A stretch of 64,000 nucleotides of DNA from an uncultured Corynebacterium sp. (GTDB lineage: Bacteria; Actinomycetota; Actinomycetes; Mycobacteriales; Mycobacteriaceae), in NCBI GenBank assembly GCA_946220775.1, contig CAMIFC010000003.1, positions 137,905-201,904 of the forward strand. Direction: 5' to 3'. Shown here in pieces: positions 9,318-19,929 of the stretch (position 1 is its first letter; the number at the start of each line of letters is the position of its first letter). The notes under the pieces were generated by a model. That model made no database searches and was not told where the DNA came from. It was given only the letters and a program-made list of their open reading frames with translations. The position numbers were made by a program, and so were the translations under genes.

Positions 9318-9341
9318 ACGTCGCGATCACATGCGCGACGT
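9318..9341 (-). promoter_or_regulatory. GC-rich hairpin in the rpoZ 5' leader
   Basis: Perfect 8-bp inverted repeat ACGTCGCG/CGCGACGT with an 8-nt loop, located between the TATAGT promoter element and the rpoZ start. On the minus strand it is followed by TTTAAAGT, which is not a true U-tract. It may affect stability or translation of the rpoZ transcript; the role is inferred only. Confidence 0.5.
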
Positions 9342-9376
9342 GTCATGCTCAGCACCCGAGCAGACCGCATCGACAT

Positions 9377-9382
9377 ACTATA
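9377..9382 (-). promoter_or_regulatory. Probable -10 element for rpoZ-coaBC
   Basis: TATAGT on the minus strand, directly after the gmk terminator and about 95 bp before the rpoZ start. The -35 is not recognisable, as is common in corynebacteria. Confidence 0.45.
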
Positions 9383-9395
9383 GCATAATGAATCG

Positions 9396-9426
9396 CAAAA
9401 TGCGCCCACGGGGTAATCGTGGGCGC
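9396..9426 (-). terminator. Rho-independent terminator after gmk
   Basis: Nine-bp perfect stem GCGCCCACG/CGTGGGCGC (9402-9426) with a 7-nt loop, followed on the minus strand by ATTTTG. It lies 17 bp past the gmk stop codon and closes the mihF-gmk transcript. Confidence 0.8.
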
Positions 9427-9443
9427 GTCAGCTAACGGCTCTT

Positions 9444-10022
9444 CTATTCGGACGCCACCTGTGGCACCAGAATATCTTTAATCTTCGCCACCGCCTGGTC
9501 AACATTATCGTTGACCACAACGTGGTCGAACTCCTTTTGCGCCGCGAGCTCTTCCTTGGCAGTTTCCAGTCGACGCTGAATCACGTCTTCGGATTCGGTA
9601 CCCCGACCGGTCAATCGATCAACCAGGATTTCCCACGAAGGGGGCGCCAAGAAAACCGTTTGCGCCTGTGGCAGCAGTTCCTTCACGTTGCGAGCGCCGG
9701 CCAAATCAACCTCGATGAGAACCGGGCGCTTGGCAGCCATGGCCAGCTCGACAGGTTCTCGGGGGGTGCCAGACAGCTGCAGGCCACCGTGGATTTCTGC
9801 CCATTCGAGCATACGTCCATCATCAATGTTGTTTTTGAACTGATCCCGGGACACATATAGATAGTCCTTGCCATGCTCTTCGCCTGGCCGTGGATCACGG
9901 GTTGTCATCGACACGCTGAAAAACAGGTCCGGAACTGTTTTCCGCAGTTCACTAACGACAGTGGACTTCCCCACCGCCGACGGGCCCGCGAGGACAACAA
10001 CCTGACCGGAGGTTGAAGTCAC
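9444..10022 (-). CDS. gmk: Guanylate kinase
   Basis: Phosphorylates GMP to GDP in nucleotide metabolism. The P-loop is GPSAVGKST (13-21 from the chosen start), followed by [22 protein letters not shown], the GMP-binding segment. I chose the GTG at 10022, only 4 bp after the mihF stop, because AGAGGA sits at the right distance inside the end of mihF. The frame stays open 20 codons further upstream, but those residues do not resemble the family. That gives 192 residues. The mihF-gmk pair is conserved in mycobacteria and corynebacteria. Confidence 0.95.
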   Translation of the reverse strand: MTSTSGQVVVLAGPSAVGKSTVVSELRKTVPDLFFSVSMTTRDPRPGEEHGKDYLYVSRDQFKNNIDDGRMLEWAEIHGGLQLSGTPREPVELAMAAKRPVLIEVDLAGARNVKELLPQAQTVFLAPPSWEILVDRLTGRGTESEDVIQRRLETAKEELAAQKEFDHVVVNDNVDQAVAKIKDILVPQVASE

Positions 10023-10026
10023 GCGA

Positions 10027-10353
10027 TTAGTCCTCTGGTTCGAAACCGAAGTGCTCCAGCAGAGCACGACGCTGACGATCACCCAGTCCGCGCAGACGGC
10101 GGGTTGGGGCGATTTCCAACTGGCTCATGATCTCCTCGGCCTTCACCTTGCCGACCTTTGGCAGGGAGACGAGAAGAGCGGAAACCTTCATCTTGCCCAG
10201 AATCTGGTCAGTCTCTGCATCCTTGAGCACCTGCTTCAGGTCGGTGCCACCACGCTTCAACTTCTCACGAAGCTCTGCGCGTGCCTTTCGTGCCTCGGCT
10301 GCCTTCTTCAGCGCGTCTGCGCGCTGCTCCGGGGTCAACTCAGGAAGTGCCAC
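10027..10353 (-). CDS. mihF: Integration host factor, actinobacterial type (mIHF)
   Basis: Small basic nucleoid-associated protein of the actinobacterial mIHF family, unrelated to E. coli IHF. The 108 residues start [19 protein letters not shown] long charged helix is followed by the helix-two-turns-helix DNA-binding part [16 protein letters not shown] and [20 protein letters not shown]. Its usual partner gmk follows after 4 bp. A GGATCC-like ribosome site precedes the ATG. The family assignment rests on sequence pattern and on the gmk neighbour. Confidence 0.92.
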   Translation of the reverse strand: MALPELTPEQRADALKKAAEARKARAELREKLKRGGTDLKQVLKDAETDQILGKMKVSALLVSLPKVGKVKAEEIMSQLEIAPTRRLRGLGDRQRRALLEHFGFEPED

Positions 10354-10638
10354 GGGGATCCTCCGTTATCAATCGATCTTGCATTGGTTTGCTGAATGTA
10401 TGGAATTGTAACTATACGTCTACGGCCGACCACCACTGGCCTCCACAAACGGCAGTTATCGCACCCCTTGTTGTGGGGTATCCATCCTGGGCTTTCGGTA
10501 GAAAGCACCCGATGAATCCTAGGGGGCTGTCGCGTGACTAGCAACTAGGCCAGCCATGGGGCTTAACCGTCGAGCCTCCACAGTGACCAGCATTGATCCC
10601 GAGAGGGCTGCTCGACATGTTAGCACTGTCCATGCCAG
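10354..10638. other. Intergenic region between mihF and pyrF
   Basis: About 285 bp without a convincing gene. On the minus strand TATAGT (10416-10411) is a plausible -10 for mihF, about 60 bp from its start. A 6-bp hairpin GCTTTC-ggta-GAAAGC (10489-10504) and a weak CCCC/GGGG dyad near 10463-10477 may mark the end of the pyr transcript, but neither has a U-tract. Confidence 0.4.
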
Positions 10639-11475
10639 TTATTTCAACAACTTCTCACTAAATTCCCTCACTGCCGCCTGCAAATTCGCAATATCAGGCC
10701 CGTGTTTCAGAACTCCGCGTGAGACGTTGGGGCTCGCCAGGTTAAACGCCTGACCTGCGATTCTTCGAACATCGTCCATAGAACCACCCTGCGCCCCGAC
10801 TCCGGGCATGAGGATCATTCCGCCAACCTTGTCGAGAATCGGTGGCTGGGCCACAGTAGCGCCCACGACAACCCCAACGTTGCCCGCGCCGGTGCCATCC
10901 GGGTTGATGTGCGGCGCGTTCAGTTCAGCCACGCGGTCGACCACGGATTGAGCAAGACTCTCCCCCGCCGTCGTGTGTGATTGCTGCACACTAGGAGCTT
11001 CAGGGTTAGACGTCGCGGCAAGCACGATTGCGCCCTTGTTATTGCGCTCTGCAAGCTCGAACACCGGCTGCAACGCATCAACTCCCAGCCATGGGGACAC
11101 AGTGACTGCATCGGATTCTAGTGGCGCCCCGTCACCGAGCCAGGCCTGGGCATATCCGGCCATGGTGGAGCCGATGTCGCCACGTTTGGCGTCCGAAATG
11201 ACGAGCACGCCGGACTGACGCAACGCCGCGATCGATTCCTCGAGGACGGCAAATCCTGCGGAGCCGAAGGCCTCATAAAAGGCGACTTGGGGCTTCACGA
11301 CGCACGCAGTGTCCGCAAACGCTGCAACGCAGATCTCGGTGAACCGACGCAGCCCGTCGACGTTGTACTCCAAGCCCCAGGCGTCAAGAATGCCTGCGTG
11401 CGGATCCATTCCGACGCACAGCGAGCCGTGCTGCGCTGCGCGTTGTTGGAAACGCTGGCCAAACGTCACACTCAT
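10639..11475 (-). CDS. pyrF: Orotidine 5'-phosphate decarboxylase, actinobacterial subfamily
   Basis: Last step of UMP synthesis. The product has 278 residues and belongs to the longer PyrF subfamily seen in actinobacteria. The catalytic tetrad motif [11 protein letters not shown] is present (D95, K97, D100) together with K61 in [14 protein letters not shown]. Its ATG overlaps the carB stop codon by 4 bp (ATGA), so it is translationally coupled as the last gene of the pyrR-pyrB-pyrC-carA-carB-pyrF operon. Confidence 0.96.
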   Translation of the reverse strand: MSVTFGQRFQQRAAQHGSLCVGMDPHAGILDAWGLEYNVDGLRRFTEICVAAFADTACVVKPQVAFYEAFGSAGFAVLEESIAALRQSGVLVISDAKRGDIGSTMAGYAQAWLGDGAPLESDAVTVSPWLGVDALQPVFELAERNNKGAIVLAATSNPEAPSVQQSHTTAGESLAQSVVDRVAELNAPHINPDGTGAGNVGVVVGATVAQPPILDKVGGMILMPGVGAQGGSMDDVRRIAGQAFNLASPNVSRGVLKHGPDIANLQAAVREFSEKLLK

Positions 11476-14400
11476 GCGTGCTCGACTTCCTGGATTGCCG
11501 TGACGGTCGTTGGAGTGCGCAGCAGCGCCTCAATGCCCTGGACGGCCGCCACCGTGCCCTGAACGGTCGTTGCACATGGCACGCCCACGTTCACGGCTGC
11601 TGCGCGAATCTCGTAGCCGTCGGTGCGTGCATCCGCCGAGCCCGCCGGGGTGTTGATGACCAAGTCGATGTCGCCGTCCCGGATGAAGTCCACGACGTCA
11701 CGCTGGCTGCCGGCTTCCGCAGATTCCGCCAGCTCCGTGACCTTCGCAACCACCTCGCAGTCCACGCCGTTGCGACGCAGCATGCTTGCGGTACCCGCGG
11801 TCGCCAGGACGTTGAATCCCAAGGACGCCAACCGCTGAATCGGCAAGATCAGCGTGCGCTTATCCCGGTTCGCGACAGAAACAAAGACGTTACCGCTGGT
11901 CGGCAGGGAACCATATGCGCCCTCCTGGGCCTTTGCGAAGGCAGTACCGAAGTCCGAGTCCAGCCCCATGACCTCACCAGTGGACTTCATCTCCGGGCTG
12001 AGCAGGGAGTCCAACACCTTGCCTTCGAAGCTGCGGAAGCGGTTGAACGGCATGACCGCTTCCTTCACCGCGATCGGGTGGCCGATCGGCAAGGATCCAC
12101 CATCCCGGTCGGATGGGAGCATGCCTTCTTCCTTCAGCTCCTTGATGGTGGTGCCCATCATGATGCGAGAAGCAGCCTTGGACAGCCAGGCGCCCGTTGC
12201 CTTGGACACGAACGGCACGGTACGCGATGCGCGCGGGTTGGCCTCAATGACGTAGAGGGTGTCGTCCTTCAATGCGTATTGCACGTTCATCAGCCCCTTC
12301 ACGCCGATGCCGTGGGCCAGCTTGCGGGTCGACTCGCGGACCTTTTCAATGTCCTCTGCGCCGAGGGTCATTGGTGGCAGTGCACATGCCGAGTCACCAG
12401 AGTGGATACCGGCTTCCTCGATGTGTTCCATGACACCGGCGAGGTAAACATCCTCACCATCGCACAGCGCATCGACGTCAATCTCGATGGCTGAATCCAA
12501 GAAACGGTCGACGAGCACAGGGTGATCGTCAGTGATTTCGGTGGCGCGCTCGATGTAGTCACGCAGGCTCGGCTCGTCGTACACGATCTCCATGCCACGA
12601 CCGCCAAGAACGTAGGACGGGCGCACCAGCACTGGGTACCCGATGTTGTCGGCTACCTCGCGGGCTTCATCGAAGCTCGTTGCTGTGCCGTATGCCGGTG
12701 CCGGCAACTGTGCCTTCTCCAGGACCTTGCCGAACTCACCGCGGTGCTCTGCCAAGTTGATGGCCTCCGGGGTCGTGCCGACGACCGGCACGCCAGCATC
12801 CGATAGACGCTGAGCCAGGCCCAGTGGCGTTTGGCCACCCAACTGAACGATGACGCCCGCAATGGTGCCGCTGGCCTTTTCTGCCAGGTACACCTCCATG
12901 ACGTCCTCGAAGGTCAAGGGCTCGAAGTACAGACGATCTGCGGTGTCGTAGTCCGTAGATACGGTCTCCGGGTTGCAATTGATCATGATGGTTTCGTAGC
13001 CCACCCGGGATAGTTCCAGTGCAGCGTGGACACAGGAGTAGTCAAACTCGATTCCTTGACCGATGCGGTTCGGACCAGAACCGAGGATAAGCACCTTTTC
13101 CTTGTCCGGCTGTGGCTCAACCTCAGACTCCGCCGCTGGGTCCAGTTCGTAGGAGCTGTAGTGGTAAGGCGTCTGTGCCTCGAATTCCGCTGCACAGGTA
13201 TCCACGGTCTTAAACACTGGGTGAATGTTCAGCGACCAGCGCAGCGAACGCACTCCGTCTTCGCCAGCCAGCTCGGGGCGAAGTGCTGCGATCTGACGGT
13301 CCGACAAGCCCAGGAACTTGGCGTAGCGCAGAAGATCGACGTCGAGCACTGGAGCACTGATGAGCTTCTCACGGAAATCAACCAGTGCCATGAGTTCGTT
13401 GAGGAACCATGGGTCGATTCCGGAGGCCTCGTAGATCTCCTCAATCGTTGCGCCGAGGCGCATTGCCAGCTCAACGTCGTAGAGACGGCCTTCGGTTGGG
13501 CGCTTCAGGTCCTCGAGAACAGCTGCCTTATCTGTGGCCCGCTCTCCTGCGAATTCCTCATCGGGCTTCGTCCAGAATCCGGCCTGCTTCGTCTCCAAGG
13601 AGCGCATGACCTTGTTCAAACCAGTGATGTAGTTGCGGCCGATGGCCATCGCCTCACCGACAGACTTCATGGTCGTGGTCAGGGTGTCATCTGCACCGGG
13701 GAACTTCTCGAACGCAAAGCGTGGAGCCTTGACGATCACGTAATCCAACGATGGTTCAAAGGCTGCTGGGGTCACCTGGGTGATGTCATTGCGAACCTCA
13801 TCCAGGGTGTAACCGATCGCCAGCTTGGCGGCCAGCTTCGCGATTGGGAAGCCCGTGGCCTTCGAAGCCAACGCGGACGAGCGGGACACGCGTGGGTTCA
13901 TCTCGATGGTGATGATGCGCCCGTCAACTGGGTTGATGGCGAACTGGATGTTACAGCCACCGGTATCCACGCCAACTTCGCGCAGAATGGCAATGCCCTG
14001 GTCCCGCATCTTCTGGAACTCGCGGTCGGTCAGGGTCATGGATGGTGCGACAGTCACCGAGTCACCGGTGTGCACGCCCAATGCATCGACGTTCTCGATG
14101 GACGCGACGACGACCACGTTGTCGTTGCCATCGCGCATCAGCTCGAGCTCGAATTCCTTCCACCCCAGGATGGACTCTTCGATCAGAACGTTGGCTTCAG
14201 GCGAGGCAGCCAGGCCGCCACCTGCGATTCGTTCGAGATCCTCGTAATCGAAGGCCAGACCGGAGCCCAGGCCACCCATGGTGAACGATGGGCGGACAAC
14301 AACCGGCAACCCTAATTCCTTGACCGTCTCATGGACTTCCTCCATGCTGTGGCACACGCGGGACCGAGCGGATTCGCCGCCAATCTTCTCCACGATGTCC

Positions 14401-14813
14401 TTGAACTTCTGGCGGTCCTCGCCACGCTCGATCGCGTCGATGTCAGCGCCAATCAGCTCTACGCCGTACTTTTCTAGGATGCCCCTCCGGTCCATCTGGA
14501 TCGCGGCGTTCAGCGCAGTCTGGCCACCGAGGGTTGCCAGCACTGCGTCAATGGGGTGACCTTCTTCTTGCTCCTTAGCGAAGATCTTTTCGATGTATTC
14601 GGGCTGGATTGGCTCGATATAAGTGTGGTCGGCGAACTCTGGATCCGTCATGATCGTTGCCGGGTTGGAGTTAATGAGGGTCACTCGGAGCCCCTCTTCT
14701 TTCAGCACCCGGCAGGCTTGGGTACCGGAGTAGTCAAACTCACAGGCCTGACCAATGACGATCGGGCCAGAACCAATGACGAGGACGTGTTCAATATCGG
14801 TGCGGCGTGGCAT
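11472..14813 (-). CDS. carB: Carbamoyl-phosphate synthase large subunit
   Basis: Makes carbamoyl phosphate from bicarbonate, ammonia and two ATP, for both pyrimidines and arginine. The 1113 residues hold two homologous ATP-grasp halves, each starting with the GSGP-IGQ-FDYSG/S signature ([21 protein letters not shown] near residue 11 and [20 protein letters not shown] near 570). A C-terminal MGS-like regulatory domain contains [21 protein letters not shown]. It works with CarA, encoded 61 bp upstream, and overlaps pyrF by 4 bp. Confidence 0.98.
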   Translation of the reverse strand: MPRRTDIEHVLVIGSGPIVIGQACEFDYSGTQACRVLKEEGLRVTLINSNPATIMTDPEFADHTYIEPIQPEYIEKIFAKEQEEGHPIDAVLATLGGQTALNAAIQMDRRGILEKYGVELIGADIDAIERGEDRQKFKDIVEKIGGESARSRVCHSMEEVHETVKELGLPVVVRPSFTMGGLGSGLAFDYEDLERIAGGGLAASPEANVLIEESILGWKEFELELMRDGNDNVVVVASIENVDALGVHTGDSVTVAPSMTLTDREFQKMRDQGIAILREVGVDTGGCNIQFAINPVDGRIITIEMNPRVSRSSALASKATGFPIAKLAAKLAIGYTLDEVRNDITQVTPAAFEPSLDYVIVKAPRFAFEKFPGADDTLTTTMKSVGEAMAIGRNYITGLNKVMRSLETKQAGFWTKPDEEFAGERATDKAAVLEDLKRPTEGRLYDVELAMRLGATIEEIYEASGIDPWFLNELMALVDFREKLISAPVLDVDLLRYAKFLGLSDRQIAALRPELAGEDGVRSLRWSLNIHPVFKTVDTCAAEFEAQTPYHYSSYELDPAAESEVEPQPDKEKVLILGSGPNRIGQGIEFDYSCVHAALELSRVGYETIMINCNPETVSTDYDTADRLYFEPLTFEDVMEVYLAEKASGTIAGVIVQLGGQTPLGLAQRLSDAGVPVVGTTPEAINLAEHRGEFGKVLEKAQLPAPAYGTATSFDEAREVADNIGYPVLVRPSYVLGGRGMEIVYDEPSLRDYIERATEITDDHPVLVDRFLDSAIEIDVDALCDGEDVYLAGVMEHIEEAGIHSGDSACALPPMTLGAEDIEKVRESTRKLAHGIGVKGLMNVQYALKDDTLYVIEANPRASRTVPFVSKATGAWLSKAASRIMMGTTIKELKEEGMLPSDRDGGSLPIGHPIAVKEAVMPFNRFRSFEGKVLDSLLSPEMKSTGEVMGLDSDFGTAFAKAQEGAYGSLPTSGNVFVSVANRDKRTLILPIQRLASLGFNVLATAGTASMLRRNGVDCEVVAKVTELAESAEAGSQRDVVDFIRDGDIDLVINTPAGSADARTDGYEIRAAAVNVGVPCATTVQGTVAAVQGIEALLRTPTTVTAIQEVEHA

Positions 14814-14874
14814 CGCTGCGTTTCTCCTTTTGAAGTATGAGTTGAAGCGTCGGTTGCGTTAGCGCAAGGCTGCG

Positions 14875-16050
14875 TTAGTTGTTCTTTTCCTGCTCCAGCA
14901 GGGCAAGGAAGTGATCGAACAGTGGGTTCGCATCGTGCGGGCCGGCCGCAGACTCTGGGTGGTATTGCACTGCGAAAGCGCGACCGCTTTCCAGCGCCAC
15001 GCCCTCAACCACGTTGTCGTTGAGGCAGATATGGGTCACCAACGCTGGCCCGAACTCGGTGTCAAAGGTTGCTGGCTTTCCGGTCGCGTTCGCCTCATCC
15101 TCCGCGCTCGGATTAGCCAAGGCAAAGCCATGATTCTGTGCGGTAATAGCGACCTTGCCCGTCTGACGATCCAGCACCGGAACATTGGTTCCCCGGTGGC
15201 CAAACTTCAGCTTGTAGGTTTCCAGCCCCAGTGCCCGGCCGAGAAGCTGGTTCCCAAAGCAGATTCCGAACAGTGGAATATCTGCAGAGACAATCTCCTT
15301 GATCGTCGCCACAGCATCATCAGCCGTGGCTGGGTCGCCAGGGCCGTTAGAAATAAAGACGCCCTGGCCGTTGTATTCGTCCAGCACAGCCTTGACGTCC
15401 TGAAAAGTAGAGGACGCAGGCACGACCACAGTGCGCACACCGCGCTTCGCAAACTCCCGCGGCGAATTGGCCTTGATGCCCATGTCGAGGGCAACGACCG
15501 TGTACTTGGCGTCACCATCGGCCTCGACAACGTAGGTTTCGTTCGTCGTGACGTCGGCGGTCAGGTCAGCGCCGGCCATCTCCGGTTGTTCCTTGACCTT
15601 GGCGATCATGGTTTCCTCGTCGACCACGGCGTCACCGGTGAAAATCCCAGCTCGGATCGAACCCTGGTCGCGCAGGTGGCGAGTCAGCGCACGGGTATCG
15701 ACACCGTGAATGCCGACGATGCCCTGCACTGCGAGTTCTTCTTCGAGGCCACGCTCGGCGCGCCAGTTAGACACGCTGTGGCTCAGGTCCCGGATCACCA
15801 GGCCGGCGGCCCAAATCTTGCCGTCCCGGGATTCCGAATCTTCATCGTTCCAGCCGGTGTTGCCGATCTGTGGGGCGGTCATCACCGCGATCTGGCGGTA
15901 GTAGGAAGGGTCCGTCAGCGTTTCCTGGTAGCCGGTCATGGCGGTCGTAAACACGGCCTCACCAAGAGTCGAGCCGGTTGCGCCAAACCCGAAGCCACGG
16001 AAAATCTTTCCATCGGCGAGGACGAGGGCAGCGGGGGTGCGAGTCTCCAT
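14875..16050 (-). CDS. carA: Carbamoyl-phosphate synthase small subunit (glutaminase)
   Basis: Hydrolyses glutamine and passes ammonia to CarB. Class I amidotransferase domain with catalytic Cys at about 264 (LFGICFGNQLLGRALG) and His/Glu at about 364 and 366 (VQYHPESAAGPHD). The N-terminal half is the CarA-specific domain. I use the ATG at 16050, which has AAAGGA nine bases upstream; a TTG two codons earlier also keeps the frame but is too close to that site. Length 391 residues. Between pyrC (72 bp upstream) and carB. Confidence 0.96.
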   Translation of the reverse strand: METRTPAALVLADGKIFRGFGFGATGSTLGEAVFTTAMTGYQETLTDPSYYRQIAVMTAPQIGNTGWNDEDSESRDGKIWAAGLVIRDLSHSVSNWRAERGLEEELAVQGIVGIHGVDTRALTRHLRDQGSIRAGIFTGDAVVDEETMIAKVKEQPEMAGADLTADVTTNETYVVEADGDAKYTVVALDMGIKANSPREFAKRGVRTVVVPASSTFQDVKAVLDEYNGQGVFISNGPGDPATADDAVATIKEIVSADIPLFGICFGNQLLGRALGLETYKLKFGHRGTNVPVLDRQTGKVAITAQNHGFALANPSAEDEANATGKPATFDTEFGPALVTHICLNDNVVEGVALESGRAFAVQYHPESAAGPHDANPLFDHFLALLEQEKNN

Positions 16051-16128
16051 ATTCAATGTTCCTTTGAGTCTGAGGGGTTTGTGGGCAATTTTAGGTGCGT
16101 GCGCTAGGCACTCGCGCCGTGATTTGTT

Positions 16129-17505
16129 TTAGGACGTCACCGGTTGCCCGTCTCGGCACGTGATTTTCCCGCGCAGGATCGTCGTCGAGATTTGCACCGG
16201 CATGTCCATGCCCTCGTATGGATTGTTTTCGGACTTCGACGCCATGTCGGCGCCACGAGCTACCCACTTCGAATTCGTGTCAACGACACACAGGTTGGCG
16301 GATTCGCCAACAGCAATCGGCCGGCCGTGCCCCGGAAGCTTCGTGATCTGCGCTGGGCGTTCCGACATGACCTTGGCCACGAAGCGCCAGTCTTGATCCC
16401 CGTTCAGCACGAAAATATCGGCGATCAGAGCCAGGGAGGTTTCCAGCCCCAACATGCCAGGACGGGCTTGGTCGAATTCGCAGCACTTTTCTTCAGAGCT
16501 GTGTGGCGCGTGGTCCGTGGCAACACAGTCAACGATGCCGTCGATAAGAGCCTGGCGTAGTGCCATCGTATCCCGGTGCTCGCGCAGCGGCGGGTTCACC
16601 CGGTTGACCCCATCGAAGGTTTCGAGACGCTCGTCCGTGAGCAGCAGGTGATGCGGAGTGACCTCCGCGGTCAGAGGAATATCCTGGGCCTTCGCCCACT
16701 TCAACAGTTCTACGGTGCCTTCGGTCGAAGCGTGGCAGATATGAATACGGCCGCCGTAGTCGCGCGCCATGATCGCGTCGCGAGCAACGATCGACTCTTC
16801 TGCCACCCGTGGCCAGCCACCCAGTCCGAGGCGAGCTGCCACTTCACCTTCGTGAGCAACCGCGCCTTCTGTCAGCCGCGGCTCTTCGCAGTGCTGAGCC
16901 AGCAGCACGTCAAGGCCTCGTGCGTATTCAATGGCACGGCGCATCAGGCGTGGGTCGTCAACGCACTTGCCGTCATCAGAGAACATGCGCACCTTGGCAT
17001 CGGAGTCGGCCATCATGCCGAATTCCGTGAGTTCCTTGCCGGCCAATCCCTTCGAGATCGATCCGACTGGGTGAACATCACACAGGTTCGTGTTTTGACC
17101 CTTGAACCATACGGTCTCTGCGATCGTGGGATTATCCATCACCGGTGCGGTGTTTGCCATCGTGAATACTGCGGTGAATCCACCCTTTGCAGCAGCGTGT
17201 GAGCCCGTGGCGATGGTCTCCGTGTCCTCGCGACCAGGTTCCCGCAGGTGAACGTGCATATCGACCAGCCCTGGGAGAAGCACCTGCCCATCGAGGTTCA
17301 GCTGCTCTGCGCCTTGAGGAAGTTGCTCACTGAGATCGTCACCGATCGCGTCGATTACGCCGTCGCGCAGCAGGACGTCCTGGGGTTCGCCTTCGCCATA
17401 AATAAGGACGCCACGGAGCAGCACAGCATTCTCATCACCAGTCGGGTGGTCGGCCAGACGCCCAGTGGCTGGATAGCCTTCAGAACTTTCAATGTGGTTC
17501 GTCAT
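16129..17505 (-). CDS. pyrC: Dihydroorotase
   Basis: Zinc amidohydrolase that cyclises carbamoyl-aspartate to dihydroorotate. Metal-binding [20 protein letters not shown] and [12 protein letters not shown] are all present. At about 458 residues it is a class I (long) dihydroorotase as in Bacillus and other actinobacteria. The ATG at 17505 has AAAGGA nine bases upstream; a TTG immediately before it is less likely. It lies 21 bp after pyrB. Confidence 0.96.
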   Translation of the reverse strand: MTNHIESSEGYPATGRLADHPTGDENAVLLRGVLIYGEGEPQDVLLRDGVIDAIGDDLSEQLPQGAEQLNLDGQVLLPGLVDMHVHLREPGREDTETIATGSHAAAKGGFTAVFTMANTAPVMDNPTIAETVWFKGQNTNLCDVHPVGSISKGLAGKELTEFGMMADSDAKVRMFSDDGKCVDDPRLMRRAIEYARGLDVLLAQHCEEPRLTEGAVAHEGEVAARLGLGGWPRVAEESIVARDAIMARDYGGRIHICHASTEGTVELLKWAKAQDIPLTAEVTPHHLLLTDERLETFDGVNRVNPPLREHRDTMALRQALIDGIVDCVATDHAPHSSEEKCCEFDQARPGMLGLETSLALIADIFVLNGDQDWRFVAKVMSERPAQITKLPGHGRPIAVGESANLCVVDTNSKWVARGADMASKSENNPYEGMDMPVQISTTILRGKITCRDGQPVTS

Positions 17506-17526
17506 CAAACTTGTTCCTTTCGGGCC

Positions 17527-18477
17527 CTAAGCGGTGGGCGTTGTGGTGGACTCACTGGCCGACGACGTCCCGACCAGTAGTTGGAAAAGCACAGCCATAC
17601 GGACATGAACACCGGCTGTGACCTGCTGCAGCACGACAGCATTGGGTGCGTCTGCAACCTTGTCGCTGATCTCCATGCCACGCAGCATCGGACCTGGGTG
17701 CATGATCACGGCGTCGTCCTTCATTGCGTCGCGGCGTGCTGGGGACAGGCCGTAGCGAACGGCGTATTCGCGGTGCGAAGGGAAAAACCCGCCGTTCATT
17801 CGCTCTGCTTGTACGCGGAGCATCATCACGGCGTCTGCCGATGCAATCGCGGAATCAAAATCGTGGGACACGTTCACGCCCCAGGAGTCAACCCCGTATG
17901 GCAGCAGAGTCGGTGGCGCGACGAAGGTGACTTCTGCGCCGAGTTTGGTCAACAGTTGCGCGTTGGAGCGCGCCACGCGAGAGTGCAGGATATCGCCGAC
18001 GATCACCACGTGCTGACCGGAAATATCGCCCCGATTGCGCCGCAGCGTGGTGGCATCGAGCAGCGCTTGGGTGGGGTGCTGATTGGCACCGTCGCCTGCA
18101 TTGATGACCGCCGTGTCGCCCACCCAATTGGCTACCTGACGGGCAGCGCCGGACGAAGGGTGTCGGATCACCAGCGCGTCGGCGCCAATAGACTTCAGCG
18201 TCAGCGCTGTGTCCCGCAGGGACTCCCCCTTCTTCACACTCGACGACGACGCCGAAATATTGATCACATCGGCGCTCATCCACTTACCTGCGGTTTCGAA
18301 GCTGGCGCGGGTTCGGGTGGAGTTTTCGTAGAACATCGTGAAGATCGTGCGCCCCCGCAGCGTCGGCAGTTTCTTCACTTCCCGCCCTCGAAGCGCTTCT
18401 TCAAACCGATCGGCTTCATCCATCAGCGAAAGGATCTCTTGTTCGCTGAGATCCGCGATGCTGACTAGATCCCTCAC
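17527..18477 (-). CDS. pyrB: Aspartate carbamoyltransferase catalytic chain
   Basis: Condenses carbamoyl phosphate with aspartate. The carbamoyl-phosphate loop STRTR is at 53-57 ([12 protein letters not shown]), and the HPTQALLD motif and the C-terminal aspartate domain are present. It has 316 residues. The GTG start overlaps the pyrR stop by 4 bp (GTGA), so translation is coupled to PyrR. No pyrI regulatory chain is nearby, so control is expected through PyrR. Confidence 0.97.
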   Translation of the reverse strand: MRDLVSIADLSEQEILSLMDEADRFEEALRGREVKKLPTLRGRTIFTMFYENSTRTRASFETAGKWMSADVINISASSSSVKKGESLRDTALTLKSIGADALVIRHPSSGAARQVANWVGDTAVINAGDGANQHPTQALLDATTLRRNRGDISGQHVVIVGDILHSRVARSNAQLLTKLGAEVTFVAPPTLLPYGVDSWGVNVSHDFDSAIASADAVMMLRVQAERMNGGFFPSHREYAVRYGLSPARRDAMKDDAVIMHPGPMLRGMEISDKVADAPNAVVLQQVTAGVHVRMAVLFQLLVGTSSASESTTTPTA

Positions 18478-19064
18478 TTTTGACCTCCATTTTTAGGATC
18501 GACGCCACGGGTGAGAACCACTTCATCAGCCCCGTCAATTTCTTGCAGGGCAACCGTGACATCTTCCGTTGCCGCCGTAGGAATGTTCTTGCCCACGTAG
18601 TCTGCACGGATCGGGAGCTGCCGGTGCCCACGGTCGATCAGGACTGCAAGCTGCACGGATTGAGCCCTCCCCAAGTCACGCAGCGCATCGAGCGCGGCAC
18701 GAATGGTTCGGCCGGAAAACAGCACGTCATCCACCAGAACAACAATGGCGCCATCGATGCCTTCATCTGGGATTGACGTGGGTTGGAGTGCGCGGTGTGG
18801 TCCCCTCCGCAGATCGTCGCGGTAGAGCGTGATATCTAGCGAGCCCTGGAATAGGTCCACCCCACTAAATTCCAGAATCTTGGCTCGCAGCCGTTCGGCG
18901 AGTGGCACTCCCCCCGATGGAATGCCCAACAACACCACTCGCGACGCGTTGTCTCCGTCGAGCGCCGTCTTTTCAATAATTTGGTGCGCGATGCGCGCGA
19001 CAGTCCGGTTAACATCGTCCTTTCCGAGCAGGACGACGCTGTGACTATCGGACGTCGAGTTCAT
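18474..19064 (-). CDS. pyrR: PyrR, pyrimidine operon RNA-binding regulator / uracil phosphoribosyltransferase
   Basis: Binds UMP/UTP and the pyr mRNA, and carries a PRPP-binding phosphoribosyltransferase fold. The PRPP loop is [12 protein letters not shown] (about 109-120). The ATG at 19064 has a very strong AAAGGAGG site, so the 21 extra codons upstream are rejected. First gene of the pyr operon. Its own ribosome site is embedded in a hairpin with the PyrR recognition loop (19073-19105), so autoregulated translational repression is the likely mode, as described for mycobacteria. Length 196 residues. Confidence 0.95.
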   Translation of the reverse strand: MNSTSDSHSVVLLGKDDVNRTVARIAHQIIEKTALDGDNASRVVLLGIPSGGVPLAERLRAKILEFSGVDLFQGSLDITLYRDDLRRGPHRALQPTSIPDEGIDGAIVVLVDDVLFSGRTIRAALDALRDLGRAQSVQLAVLIDRGHRQLPIRADYVGKNIPTAATEDVTVALQEIDGADEVVLTRGVDPKNGGQK

Positions 19065-19072
19065 CGTGACCT

Positions 19073-19105
19073 CCTTTCCCGCCTCTCTGTGCGGTCTGTT
19101 AAAGG
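19073..19105 (-). promoter_or_regulatory. PyrR-binding hairpin sequestering the pyrR ribosome-binding site
   Basis: In minus-strand RNA order: CCUUU (19105-19101), a 6-nt bulge AACAGA, CCGC (19094-19091), loop ACAGAGAG, GCGG (19082-19079), G, then AAAGG (19077-19073). The lower stem CCUUU/AAAGG pairs with the Shine-Dalgarno AAAGGAGG. The loop and upper stem contain CAGAGAGGC (19089-19081), an exact match to the CNGNGAGGY core of the PyrR recognition loop. The bulge on the 5' side also fits the known binding-loop architecture. It is therefore a probable translational repression element responding to uridine nucleotides. Confidence 0.8.
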
Positions 19106-19169
19106 ATGTCTGCCTTGACACTGCCAAGACACGAAGAATTCGTCTGAAAGCTTCACCAAAACTTTAGCA

Positions 19170-19209
19170 TGAATAAAATTAACCCCCGCTCGCGCTGTGC
19201 GAATGGGGG
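19170..19209 (-). terminator. Rho-independent terminator between nusB and the pyr operon
   Basis: Stem CCCCCATTCGC/GCGAGCGGGGG (19209-19183, one A-C mismatch and one G-U pair, 5-nt loop), followed on the minus strand by TTAATTTTATT. It lies 31 bp before nusB in window coordinates and therefore after its neighbour's stop only in part: stem at 19183-19209, nusB stop at 19240. It ends the efp-nusB transcript before pyrR. Confidence 0.75.
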
Positions 19210-19239
19210 TATTTTGGCCAGAGTTCGCTGGCCAGGGCA

Positions 19240-19881
19240 CTAATTTTCGGCGTCGTGCCCATCTGCTGAGTCCGACGTGTTCTGAATAACGCCTTCGAGC
19301 ATCGATTCCAGTCCGTCATCGGCCTGGTCATTCAGGACGCCACCCGGCTGGTCTCCTGCCGACTCCGACGCCACATCCGCCTCCCGGCGTGCCTGGGCAG
19401 CATCAGCGAGCTTCAAATCAGCATCCCGGCCCACACCGTCCAAGACGGCATGAATGTAGCTCGATGCCTTAACGTGAGAATACTCACTGGCCAACTCCGC
19501 ACCTTCGACCATCGCAACCTGGTTGGGAACGTCTGGGTTGAAGAGCAGCTCCCATGCGGCAACTCGAAGCACTGCCCGGTCGACCGCCGGCAGGCGGTCG
19601 AGGGTCCAATCGCTGGACAAGTGGACGGCAATGGCGTCATCAATCGCATCAAGGTTCGCAGCAACGCCGGGAACGATCACCGCCGTATATTCAGGAATTG
19701 GCTTGACCTGATTAGCCGGGTCGCGAGACAGCTTCTCACGATCCTCAATGATCTCCACGGGATCAATATCCCGGAATTCGGCTTCGAACAGCACATCAAC
19801 AGCGCGACGCCGAGCCTTATACCGGGCACCGCGACGCTTGAACGATTCCTTGGAGCGCGCGGAAGCGGGCTTGTCAGTCAT
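19240..19881 (-). CDS. nusB: Transcription antitermination factor NusB, with acidic C-terminal extension
   Basis: RNA-binding factor of the rRNA antitermination complex. The core domain (about 15-150) shows the family pattern [38 protein letters not shown] and [32 protein letters not shown]. The protein is 213 residues, about 60 longer than typical; the extra C-terminal tail is rich in Asp, Glu, Ala and Gly and probably disordered. It follows efp by 48 bp, as in many actinobacteria. Confidence 0.94.
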   Translation of the reverse strand: MTDKPASARSKESFKRRGARYKARRRAVDVLFEAEFRDIDPVEIIEDREKLSRDPANQVKPIPEYTAVIVPGVAANLDAIDDAIAVHLSSDWTLDRLPAVDRAVLRVAAWELLFNPDVPNQVAMVEGAELASEYSHVKASSYIHAVLDGVGRDADLKLADAAQARREADVASESAGDQPGGVLNDQADDGLESMLEGVIQNTSDSADGHDAEN

Positions 19882-19929
19882 GCGAAACGACCAATCTCCT
19901 TGAGCAAGAAAACACTGGCTGAAAACGCA

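Noticed and set aside
13026..14315. Long plus-strand frame opposite carB (and similar ones opposite carA, aspS, metK and aroC)
   Set aside because: Shadow frames of well-conserved minus-strand genes; no ribosome site and no family resemblance.
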